Assembly: GCA_959018215.1 (NCBI GenBank)
Contig: CAUEKL010000122.1
Location: forward strand, 1-6,967
DNA length: 6,967 bases
Direction: 5' to 3'
DNA from: an uncultured Gemmiger sp.
GTDB lineage: Bacteria; Bacillota; Clostridia; Oscillospirales; Ruminococcaceae
Below, piece after piece: positions 1-5,608 of this stretch; position 1 is the first letter of the stretch, and every line of letters begins with the position of its first letter. The notes under the pieces were generated by a model. It was given only the letters and a program-made list of their open reading frames with translations, ran no database searches and was not told the origin of the DNA. Both the position numbers and the translations under genes were made by a program.

Positions 1-1012
1 GCTGGGGGGCGCCGACCTGGTGGTGGCATTGCCCGCGCCCTATGCCAATGCCGGAGCTGAAGCTTTCGGCGCGGCGGGGGTGGCCCTGCTCACCGCCCTG
101 GGGTGTGATACCCTGGCCTTCGGTGCGGAGGACCCGGACGCAGACCGACTGCTGCAGGCTGCCCGGCTGCTGTCGGTGCCGGACCTGGCGGCCCGCCTGC
201 GGGGATATCTGAAGCAGGGACTGACCTTTGCGGCAGCCCGGGCCAAGGCTGCGGAGGAACTGGCCCCGGGACTGGGGGACTTGCTCTCCCGTCCCAACAA
301 TATTCTGGGAATTGAATACTGCAAGGCTATCCTGGCCCAGCGCAGCCCGCTGCAGCCGCTGGCTCTGCCCCGGCTGGGCGCGCACCACGGTTCGGACAAG
401 ACCGGCCGGGAGGGACAGACACAGCTGGCCTCAGCCAGCCTGCTGCGGACGCTGGTCCACAAAAGCGGCCCCGAAGCTCTGGCACCGTACGTGCCGCAGC
501 CGGCCCTGGATTTGTACTGTCAGGCTGACCGGCAGGGGATGAGGGCGGACCCGGCCCGGTTCGGTGTGGCCCTGCTGGCGCTGCTGCGGGCCGGAGACCC
601 GGAACGGTTTGCCCGCGTCCGGGGGGTGAACGAAGGTCTGGAACACCGTCTGGCCGCCGCCATCCATGACGCGGTGGATGCCGGGGACCTGTACGCCCGG
701 CTCAAGACCAAGCGTTATCCCCACGCCCGGCTGCGGCGCCTGGCTCTGGATGCCGCCATGGGGGTGGAGGCGGACAGGCTGCCTATGCTGCCGCCCTATC
801 TGCATATCCTGGGGGCCCGGCGGCAGGCATTGCCGCTGCTGCGGAGCGCTTCGCTGCCGGTTTCCACCTCTCTGGCCAGACTGGAACAAACCTTACCGGA
901 TGCGAAATATGTAATCAGAATGCACAATTCTTTTTCGGACTTTTCGGCGCTGTGCAGAGAGCAAACCCAGCCCATGGGGCTTGCCTATACGGCAAAACCG
1001 GTGGTATTATAA
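1..1012 (+). CDS. tmcAL: TmcAL, tRNA(Met) cytidine acetate ligase (5'-truncated by window edge)
   Basis: The enzyme (YlbM family) activates acetate with ATP and ligates it to the wobble cytidine of elongator tRNA-Met, giving N4-acetylcytidine in the cytoplasm. The reading frame is open from base 2, with LGGADLVVALP running into the window edge, so the GTG at 20 is internal and not the start. About 336 residues are present. The family is usually around 400 residues, so roughly 60 N-terminal residues carrying the nucleotide-binding HxGH-type motif lie outside. Visible family signatures are the ALPAPYANAGAEAF segment (nt 26-67), a PNNILGIEY block (nt 293-319), an ASAS.LR block (from nt 431) and a C-terminal GLAYTAKPVVL resembling the usual tail. 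The stop is TAA at 1010-1012. No terminator follows, so transcripts may run into the oxidoreductase gene 64 bp downstream. Family call is firm; no part of the frame looks broken. Confidence 0.9.
   Translation, partial: LGGADLVVALPAPYANAGAEAFGAAGVALLTALGCDTLAFGAEDPDADRLLQAARLLSVPDLAARLRGYLKQGLTFAAARAKAAEELAPGLGDLLSRPNNILGIEYCKAILAQRSPLQPLALPRLGAHHGSDKTGREGQTQLASASLLRTLVHKSGPEALAPYVPQPALDLYCQADRQGMRADPARFGVALLALLRAGDPERFARVRGVNEGLEHRLAAAIHDAVDAGDLYARLKTKRYPHARLRRLALDAAMGVEADRLPMLPPYLHILGARRQALPLLRSASLPVSTSLARLEQTLPDAKYVIRMHNSFSDFSALCREQTQPMGLAYTAKPVVL
981..1010 (+). promoter_or_regulatory. Candidate sigma-A promoter for the GltD-like gene, inside the 3' end of tmcAL
   Basis: TTGCCT (981-986) is followed by an 18-nt spacer and TATTAT (1005-1010), which is preceded by TGG, giving an extended -10. 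This matches the consensus 4/6 at -35 and 5/6 at -10. It would start transcription near 1016-1018, about 60 nt before the downstream ATG. It overlaps tmcAL coding sequence and its stop. Seen by eye only; the short A/T-rich stretch could be chance. Confidence 0.45.
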
Positions 1013-1076
1013 ATAAGATATGGATTTTCATTGCCTGCCTTGAATCATTGTTGCAACAAAAGAAAGAAGGAACACT

Positions 1077-2357
1077 ATGGCCCTGCACGTTATGGACGAA
1101 GCCAACCACTGCCTCGGATGCAAAAATCCCCGCTGTCAGCAGGGGTGCCCCATCCACACCAACATCCCCGAAGTCATCCGCCTGCTCAAGGAAAACAAAC
1201 TCAATGAAGCCGGCCGGATGCTGTTTGAAAACAATCCCCTGACCACCGTCTGCAGCCTGATCTGCAACCACGAAAATCAGTGCGAGGGCCATTGTGTGCA
1301 GGGCATCAAGGGTGCTCCGGTCCATTTTTCCGTTATTGAAAACTATATCTCTTCCACTTATGCTTCCCAGATGCCCCACGGACCCGCCAAGCCCAACGGC
1401 AAGAGGGTGGCCATCATCGGGTCCGGCCCCGCGGGGCTGACCATCGCGGTTATCCTGGCCCGCTACGGCTATGACGTGACCATCTTTGAAAGCCACGATA
1501 AGATCGGCGGCGTGCTGCGGTACGGCATTCCGGAATTCCGTCTGCCTAAGACGGTACTGGACGATTTCGAGTACCGCCACCTGCGCCTGAAGGATATCAA
1601 GGTACGGCCCAATACCAATGTGGGCCAGGCCCTCAAGATCGACGACCTGTTCCGGGACGGCTATAAGGCCATCTTCATCGGCACCGGCGTATGGCGGCCC
1701 AATACTCTGGGCATCAAGGGCGAAAGCCTGGGCCATGTGCACTTTGCCATCAACTACCTGCAAAACCCGGATGTGTACCATCTGGGCAACCGGGTGGTGC
1801 TTATCGGCGCGGGCAACGCGGCCATGGATGTGGCCCGCACTGCCATTCGCCACGGCACCCGGCATCTGGAATGTTTCTCCCTGACCAAAAAGATCGCGGC
1901 CAGCCATTATGAGGAAAGCTATGCCAAGCTGGAAGGCGTGGAATTCTTCTATAACAAGAAGCCGGTGGAGATCACCGACCAGGGAGTGGTTTTCCGGGAC
2001 GTACAGGAGAACGAGGACGGCACGCTTACCGATCTGCCCGGCACCGAGACCCTGTACCCGGCGGACAGCGTGGTGGTTTCCATCAGCCAGGGCGCTTGCA
2101 CCACCATTACCGAGACCACCGAAGGGCTGAAGGTCACCCCCCGCGGCCTCTTTGTCACCGATGAAGTGGGCCGCACCAGCCGTCCCGGCATCTTCGCCTC
2201 CGGCGATGCCGTCAAGGGGGCCCGCACGGTGGTAGAAGCGGTGGCTTACAGCAAGAAGGTGGCCGAGGCCATGCACGAATACATGCAGAGCCTGCCTGCA
2301 GATGGACCGGATGAATATGCCAACGTTCCCGTGTACCAGAGCGACGACGGCAACTGA
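1077..2357 (+). CDS. GltD-like NAD(P)-dependent oxidoreductase (glutamate synthase small-subunit family)
   Basis: A 426-residue cytoplasmic flavoprotein of the GltD/dihydropyrimidine-dehydrogenase N-terminal family, which moves electrons between NAD(P)H, FAD and Fe-S clusters. Residues 1-95 form the Fe-S domain, with C12-x2-C15-x4-C20-x3-C24 and C59-x3-C63-x5-C69-x3-C73. The FAD Rossmann motif GSGPAG is at 115-120. The NAD(P) motif GAGNAAMDVARTAIRHG is at 244-260. The C-terminal FAD motif around GIFASGD is at 371-377. The ATG is supported by GAAGGA at 1066-1071, 5 nt upstream. The length is slightly short for GltD (about 450-490). No glutamate synthase large subunit (gltB) is visible, so the partner is unknown. 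It could be a stand-alone glutamate synthase-like enzyme, an NfnB-type transhydrogenase subunit or another electron-transfer subunit. After the second Rossmann motif the usual arginine pair that contacts NADPH phosphate is not evident (FSLTKKIAAS at 267-276), so cofactor preference is open. Confidence 0.85.
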   Translation: MALHVMDEANHCLGCKNPRCQQGCPIHTNIPEVIRLLKENKLNEAGRMLFENNPLTTVCSLICNHENQCEGHCVQGIKGAPVHFSVIENYISSTYASQMPHGPAKPNGKRVAIIGSGPAGLTIAVILARYGYDVTIFESHDKIGGVLRYGIPEFRLPKTVLDDFEYRHLRLKDIKVRPNTNVGQALKIDDLFRDGYKAIFIGTGVWRPNTLGIKGESLGHVHFAINYLQNPDVYHLGNRVVLIGAGNAAMDVARTAIRHGTRHLECFSLTKKIAASHYEESYAKLEGVEFFYNKKPVEITDQGVVFRDVQENEDGTLTDLPGTETLYPADSVVVSISQGACTTITETTEGLKVTPRGLFVTDEVGRTSRPGIFASGDAVKGARTVVEAVAYSKKVAEAMHEYMQSLPADGPDEYANVPVYQSDDGN

Positions 2358-2378
2358 TAGGAAAACAGACATTCAAAG

Positions 2379-2408
2379 GCGGTACGGCTTCGGCTGTGCC
2401 GCTTTTTT
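2379..2408 (+). terminator. Intrinsic terminator after the GltD-like gene
   Basis: A perfect 10-bp stem (2379-2388 with 2393-2402, including two G-U pairs) closes a TTCG tetraloop and is followed by six T residues (2403-2408). It begins 21 nt after the stop of the oxidoreductase gene. Few T residues follow on the opposite strand, so it should act mainly on plus-strand transcription. Confidence 0.9.
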
Positions 2409-2413
2409 GCTGC

Positions 2414-2449
2414 AAAGAAAAGCGCCCGAAAGCCGAAGCTGCCGGGCGC
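2414..2449 (-). terminator. Intrinsic terminator ending the minus-strand acyl gene set
   Basis: Read on the minus strand, GCGCCCG (2449-2443) pairs with CGGGCGC (2428-2422). A smaller AGC/GCT stem with a TTCG loop sits inside, and TTTTCTTT (2421-2414) follows. It lies 23 nt past the stop of the 160-residue membrane protein gene and only 5 nt from the plus-strand terminator, so the two convergent units are closed back to back. Confidence 0.85.
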
Positions 2450-2471
2450 AGAAGAAATAACGGGATAGGTT

Positions 2472-2954
2472 TCAACTGAAAAGGTCCGTTTTGTGGACAA
2501 CTTTCTCGGCGGCAAAGCCGCAGACGAATACCAGGATCATGTACACCAGAGCCAGGACCTGCAGCCCCATCATGGCAGCCCTGCCCACATAATTGGGCAG
2601 GCTTTCAAACAGGATGGCAAACCGCCCCAGAAACCAGGTGGGGGTGGAGGCGCTGAACATCTGGGACGCCCCGGCCAGTGCCAGGTTCCGGGCTTCGTCT
2701 GTGTGGCCGAAGAACTGCCACAGATAAACGGCCAGGGACAAGATTCCCAGAGAGTTGGCGGTGAGCACCGCTGTCAGGGCTTTCCATCCGCTGCGGGCAT
2801 ACTGCCACCCCAGAAAGGCCCAGAACGCGGTGGTCAGCAGAGGCAGCAGTGTAAAAAGAAGGGGACCGATCAGGGGAATGGCCAGAGTATAATTGACCAC
2901 AACTCCCACAAGGACAGGGACAAACGCGGCTAGAACCAGAAGAACCTTTTTCAT
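2472..2954 (-). CDS. Four-helix integral membrane protein of unknown family
   Basis: A 160-residue hydrophobic protein that I do not recognise. Hydrophobic stretches suggest four membrane helices: about 4-22, 24-50, 58-82 and 124-149. A more polar segment at 83-121 contains HTDEARN and STPTWFLGRF, and the tail is charged (EKVVHKTDLFS). There is no lipobox and no recognisable catalytic motif. The ATG has a GGAGG site (2963-2967) with 8-nt spacing. It begins 34 nt after the stop of the GNAT-like gene on the same strand, with no promoter or terminator visible between them, so it is probably the last gene of the same transcript. A role as membrane partner, flippase or anchor for the upstream acyltransferase is possible but rests on position only. 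Confidence 0.75.
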   Translation of the reverse strand: MKKVLLVLAAFVPVLVGVVVNYTLAIPLIGPLLFTLLPLLTTAFWAFLGWQYARSGWKALTAVLTANSLGILSLAVYLWQFFGHTDEARNLALAGASQMFSASTPTWFLGRFAILFESLPNYVGRAAMMGLQVLALVYMILVFVCGFAAEKVVHKTDLFS

Positions 2955-2988
2955 TGCGGCAACCTCCGTTTCAGGGCGGAAGAAAACA

Positions 2989-3999
2989 TCAGGACAGATT
3001 GGGCCGGTCCTGGTCGCCGTCAGCCTTGAACATCACAAAGCCGTCGGGCTGGTTGACAAAGTAATAGTATTCGGTGTTGTCCTGCAGGGGCGGGGTGAGA
3101 TAGTTGGGGATGATAACACCGTCCCCCTCCTGCCGCTCGGTCAGGCCTGCCTGCCGCCAGATTTCGGGTTCGATGCCCGCATTGTAACAATCCAGGTACT
3201 CGGCGCCGGTGCGGCGGAGCAGCGCATCCAGGGCGTGGCCGATGCGGGGCAGGACCTCGTCCGGGCCGATGAAATCCACCAGCCGCAGTACAGGAGCGCA
3301 GCCGGTATCGGCAGCCGATACGGTGCGGGTCACGGCATAGGCCAGCAGACGGCCGCTTTCCCGCACCGCCCACACATCATACCGGAAATGGGGGAAGGCA
3401 AAATATCGCCGCTGCAGATACCACAGATCCTTTTTCGGCGTGTGGGGCGTTTCGGGCAGGCCCAGGGCTTCCAGCGCCCGGGCGTCCGACACCGGCTCCA
3501 GCTCCAGATCGTGGGCGGGTGCAGGCAGGGGAGAAACCTCTCCCGGCACAGCCAGCGTCCACCCGGAGGGGCCGGGCGTGCCCAGACGGTAATAGTGGCG
3601 CAAACGCTCGGCCTGCCAGCCCAGAAAATGATACAGCTTGCAGGTGGCGGGGCGGATGTTGTTGCAGGCCAGCACCGGGGTGCCCAGCAGGCCGGGCAGA
3701 GCGTCCATCAGTTCCAGCCCCACGCCGTTGTGGCCTTTGGCGGCTACCCAGATGGATACCCACACCCCGGCGGACAGGTCCCGGGCGGCGGGAATGTACC
3801 CGGCGGCGCTGAGATAGTCTCCCTTGTCGTCCTCGGCCACCGCAAAGTGGGGGGCACCGCCTTCCGGCCCGGCAAAGTAAAAGTTGTAAAACTCCGGACG
3901 GTTGATCAGGGGCAGGTGCATATCAAAGTGGAAATTGATGAAATCACGGATGGCCTCGTCCTCCCCGGGACGGGCCAGCCGGAAATGTACATCAGGCAA
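2989..3999 (-). CDS. Double-GNAT-like protein of the surface-polysaccharide-associated type, putative acyltransferase
   Basis: A 336-residue soluble protein with two GNAT-like halves. The first (about 4-140) has an acyl-donor-loop-like segment, VSIWVAAKGHNGVGLELMDA (81-100), then KLYHFLGW (121-128) and RHYYRL (134-139). The second (about 189-305) has KKDLWYLQRRYFAFPHFRYD (189-208), LRLVDFIG (238-245) and IIPNY (296-300). The tail is FKADGDQDRPN (324-334). From memory, proteins with this layout and DGDQDRPN tail occur in capsule and O-antigen loci, usually unnamed and uncharacterised. GNAT proteins transfer acyl groups from CoA or ACP to amines or hydroxyls. The start is TTG at 3999, overlapping the SDR gene by 8 nt, chosen because GGGAGGG lies 7 nt upstream and the GNAT fold begins at once. 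The next in-frame ATG (residue 27) would cut the first strand. Substrate and activity are not shown. Confidence 0.75.
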   Translation of the reverse strand: MPDVHFRLARPGEDEAIRDFINFHFDMHLPLINRPEFYNFYFAGPEGGAPHFAVAEDDKGDYLSAAGYIPAARDLSAGVWVSIWVAAKGHNGVGLELMDALPGLLGTPVLACNNIRPATCKLYHFLGWQAERLRHYYRLGTPGPSGWTLAVPGEVSPLPAPAHDLELEPVSDARALEALGLPETPHTPKKDLWYLQRRYFAFPHFRYDVWAVRESGRLLAYAVTRTVSAADTGCAPVLRLVDFIGPDEVLPRIGHALDALLRRTGAEYLDCYNAGIEPEIWRQAGLTERQEGDGVIIPNYLTPPLQDNTEYYYFVNQPDGFVMFKADGDQDRPNLS

Positions 4000-4735
4000 G
4001 AGCGGACCCTCCCGTCACAGGCAGGGTCACCCCGGTGATGAACCCGGCCTCGTCCGAAAGCAGGAACGCCATGGCCGGCACCACGTCGGCGGGGGTGGCG
4101 TTGCGGCCCATGGGGTTGTCGGCGGCGGAAGCCTGCACGATCAGGTCGGGGGTGTCCTTCAAAAAGTGGGTCTCCATCATGCTGGGAGCCACGCAGTTCA
4201 CCGTGATGCCGAACCGGGCATACTCCACCGCCAGGCTCTTGCACAGCCCTCCCAGGGCCTGCTTGGCCATCACATAGGCGGCGGTGTTCTTGGGTGGGGC
4301 GCCCAGGGTATAGCTGGTCTGGATGAAGAGGATGCGCCCGAATCTGGCCTTGGTCATGGCGGGCAGCACTGCCTTGCACAGCTTGACGGCGCTGTGCACC
4401 TGGATCTCCATGTCCTTGGCGAAACGGGACTCGTCGAAGGCCTTGAACTTGGTGTTCACCACCGGCAGGGCAGGCAGATGGATGAAGTGGGTGGGAGCCG
4501 GGCAGGTGGAAGAAAGCACCTGGCAGAAGGTGTCCACCTTGTACGGGTCGGACAGGTCCACATCAAAGGGACGGATCATGCCGGGGTAGGCCCGGCACAA
4601 AGGAGCCAGTTTGTCCACATCGCCGCAGCCCTGGGCCAGGACCAGGGTTCCTTCGGGGGAATCTTTCAGCAGCCGCTCGATGAGAGCCCGGCCCACGTCG
4701 CTGGTGGCACCGGAAATCAGATAGGTATAAGCCAT
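3992..4735 (-). CDS. Divergent short-chain dehydrogenase/reductase (ketoacyl reductase-like)
   Basis: A 247-residue Rossmann-fold SDR, likely an NAD(P)H-dependent reductase of a 3-oxoacyl or sugar keto group. The cofactor loop is SGATSDVG (8-15). Catalytic Ser141, Tyr154 and Lys158 have the usual spacing (13 residues Ser to Tyr, YxxxK). The C-terminal pattern VAPSMMETHF (182-191) and a final TGG (241-243) follow the family. Two normal landmarks are changed: the NNAG stretch reads HLPA (86-89), and the helix-4 catalytic Asn position appears to be Gln112 in MEIQVHS. The start is ATG at 4735, because AAGGAG sits 9 nt upstream and the protein then begins MAYTYLISGA as SDRs normally do. In-frame ATGs at 4780 and 4753 would add 15 and 6 residues without a good site. 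It follows MaoC by 45 nt and overlaps the GNAT-like gene. FabG-like activity is inferred; a sugar reductase or epimerase is the alternative. Confidence 0.8.
   Translation of the reverse strand: MAYTYLISGATSDVGRALIERLLKDSPEGTLVLAQGCGDVDKLAPLCRAYPGMIRPFDVDLSDPYKVDTFCQVLSSTCPAPTHFIHLPALPVVNTKFKAFDESRFAKDMEIQVHSAVKLCKAVLPAMTKARFGRILFIQTSYTLGAPPKNTAAYVMAKQALGGLCKSLAVEYARFGITVNCVAPSMMETHFLKDTPDLIVQASAADNPMGRNATPADVVPAMAFLLSDEAGFITGVTLPVTGGSALA
4007..4013 (-). promoter_or_regulatory. Ribosome binding site that fixes the TTG start of the GNAT-like gene
   Basis: On the minus strand GGGAGGG lies inside the last codons of the SDR gene, 7 nt before TTG at 3999-3997. No in-frame ATG is nearby. The site lets ribosomes finishing the SDR reinitiate, so the two proteins are probably translationally coupled. 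Confidence 0.75.
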
Positions 4736-4744
4736 GGATCGTTT

Positions 4745-4767
4745 CTCCTTCATTATATGTAAGTGAA
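4745..4767 (-). repeat. Leader element copy 2, in front of the SDR gene
   Basis: On the minus strand this 23-nt stretch begins TTCACTTA, passes through an ATATA core and ends in GAAGGAG, the SDR ribosome binding site, with 9 nt to the ATG. It matches the leader of the ACP gene (5537-5557) at all but one aligned base plus a 2-nt insertion. It contains TATAAT (4757-4752) but no convincing -35 box, so I class it as a shared leader and not a promoter. Confidence 0.55.
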
Positions 4768-4780
4768 AGGCAGGGGACAC

Positions 4781-5197
4781 TTATTTGGCCAGCCCGGCCC
4801 GGATGATGCCCCGGGTCACCTTCTTGCCGTCCTGGTTGGTGATGACCGCCTTGATTTCGGCCTCGGCCACCGCTTCGCTCACGTTGACAACGGTGCCGGT
4901 GACAGTCAGGGTATCCCCGATGAAAATCGGCTTGGCGAATTTGCACTCCACGCCGTGGAGCAGGCAGTGCTCCCCGGGCAGGTAGACACCCGCCAGGGTG
5001 GAAAAGAAACTGGCCCCCAGCATGCCGTACACCACCCGGCCCGGATATCCACGGCCCTGGGCGTACTCGGCGTCCACATGGATGGGGGAGCAGTCTCCGG
5101 TAATGGCTTTGAAGGCATCCATCATTTCTTCTGTGACAGTAACGGTAAAACTTTCGGTCAGGCCGGGGATCATATCGGCCAGGGTGTAATGATTCAT
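4781..5197 (-). CDS. MaoC-type (R)-specific enoyl-CoA/ACP hydratase (hotdog fold)
   Basis: A 138-residue single hotdog-domain protein of the MaoC/PhaJ family, which reversibly hydrates trans-2-enoyl thioesters to (R)-3-hydroxyacyl thioesters. The hydratase-2 active-site motif is clear: ITGDCSPIHVDAEYA at 32-46, with catalytic Asp35 and His40. The usual Asn of DxNPxH is Ser37, a substitution that I believe is common. It is followed by GRGYPGRVVYGML (48-60) and a LPGEHCLL segment (73-80), both typical. Length is normal for a single-domain member. The ATG is preceded by AGGAGGA (5210-5204) with 6-nt spacing. It lies between the ACP terminator and the SDR gene, so its expression probably depends on read-through from the ACP transcript. 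With an SDR reductase and an ACP next to it, it could interconvert 3-hydroxyacyl and 2-enoyl groups on that ACP. A CoA substrate is equally possible from the sequence. Confidence 0.85.
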   Translation of the reverse strand: MNHYTLADMIPGLTESFTVTVTEEMMDAFKAITGDCSPIHVDAEYAQGRGYPGRVVYGMLGASFFSTLAGVYLPGEHCLLHGVECKFAKPIFIGDTLTVTGTVVNVSEAVAEAEIKAVITNQDGKKVTRGIIRAGLAK

Positions 5198-5233
5198 AAG
5201 GGGTCCTCCTGCCGGGAAAGATAAAAATATAGG

Positions 5234-5270
5234 AAAAGGCGGCCGCCGCTTGGGGTAAGCAGCGGCCGCC
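5234..5270 (-). terminator. Strong intrinsic terminator between the ACP and MaoC genes
   Basis: On the minus strand a 14-bp stem (one T-G wobble) is formed by a GGCGGCCGC arm (5270-5262) plus TGCTT and its partner, closing an ACCCC loop. TTTT follows at 5237-5234, and then an A/T-rich run. It starts 14 nt after the ACP stop. MaoC begins only 36 nt past it, with no good promoter between, so it probably sets the ratio of ACP to the downstream enzymes. Confidence 0.85.
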
Positions 5271-5284
5271 CGCAGAATGTGTGG

Positions 5285-5527
5285 TTACGCGGTCATACGT
5301 GCGACAAGGTCCAGCAGGTCGCCCACGTTTTTCAGGTCGCGGACATCGGCCAGCTTGAACTTGATGGAAAACTTTTTCTCGATGGCGGTCAGCAGGTTGA
5401 TCTGTTCCAGGCTGTCCCAGTCCTCGATATCATCGGCGCAGGTGCTGCGGTCGATCACCAGGGTGTCATCGTCAAAATTATCGCGGAAGATTTCCTGCAC
5501 GGCGTCCAGGATCGCTTGTTCGGTCAT
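5285..5527 (-). CDS. Acyl carrier protein (dedicated, non-housekeeping type)
   Basis: An 80-residue acidic helical carrier protein that holds acyl groups as thioesters on a 4'-phosphopantetheine arm. The attachment motif is WDSLEQINLL (37-46), with Ser39 as the modified residue, followed by the helix-2 segment AIEKKFSIKF (48-57) typical of ACPs. It departs from the housekeeping DSLDxVEL motif, so I read it as a pathway-specific ACP and not the fatty-acid AcpP. No phosphopantetheinyl transferase is in the window. The ATG has GAAGGAG 9 nt upstream. It lies 81 nt after the BofC-like gene and is followed at once by a strong terminator, so ACP may be made in excess over MaoC, SDR and the GNAT-like protein. 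A D-alanyl carrier (DltC-like) role is less likely, because no dlt genes are adjacent. Confidence 0.9.
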   Translation of the reverse strand: MTEQAILDAVQEIFRDNFDDDTLVIDRSTCADDIEDWDSLEQINLLTAIEKKFSIKFKLADVRDLKNVGDLLDLVARMTA

Positions 5528-5536
5528 GGCAGTACG

Positions 5537-5557
5537 CTCCTTCTATATATAAGTGAA
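5537..5557 (-). repeat. Leader element copy 1, in front of the ACP gene
   Basis: A 21-nt minus-strand stretch that begins TTCACTTA, has a TATATA core and ends in GAAGGAG, the ACP ribosome binding site, 9 nt before the ATG. The SDR gene has the same element at 4745-4767 with the same spacing to its ATG. The MaoC, GNAT-like and membrane-protein genes lack it. Confidence 0.55.
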
Positions 5558-5567
5558 GTTCTACCCT

Positions 5568-5596
5568 AGGATACCACAAATACCTGCTTTCCGCAA
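5568..5596 (-). promoter_or_regulatory. Candidate promoter for the ACP gene set
   Basis: On the minus strand TTGCGG (5596-5591), a 17-nt spacer and TATCCT (5573-5568) preceded by TGG give a plausible extended -10 promoter. Transcription would start about 35 nt before the ACP ATG. It sits in the 81-nt gap after the BofC-like gene. Both boxes are imperfect, so read-through from the upstream gene remains possible. Confidence 0.4.
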
Positions 5597-5608
5597 GTAC
5601 AGGGCAAC

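Noticed and set aside
20..22. GTG at 20 as the start of the first gene
   Set aside because: The frame stays open to the window edge, and the residues before it continue the TmcAL family pattern, so the gene starts upstream.
915..2372. Minus-strand open frame of 485 codons opposite the GltD-like gene
   Set aside because: It lies wholly antisense to a gene with clear Fe-S and Rossmann motifs, its own product matches nothing, and GC-rich codon bias explains such long open shadows.
2893..4038. Plus-strand open frame of 381 codons opposite the GNAT-like gene
   Set aside because: The product is a Gly/Gln/His-rich shadow without family motifs, while the minus strand encodes a recognisable protein with good start signals.
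3902..4762. Plus-strand open frame of 286 codons opposite the SDR gene
   Set aside because: Antisense to a clear SDR; low-complexity product, no motif.
4752..4780. TATAAT in front of the SDR as an internal promoter
   Set aside because: No acceptable -35 box at 16-18 nt, and the stretch belongs to a leader shared with ACP where the same bases read TATATA.
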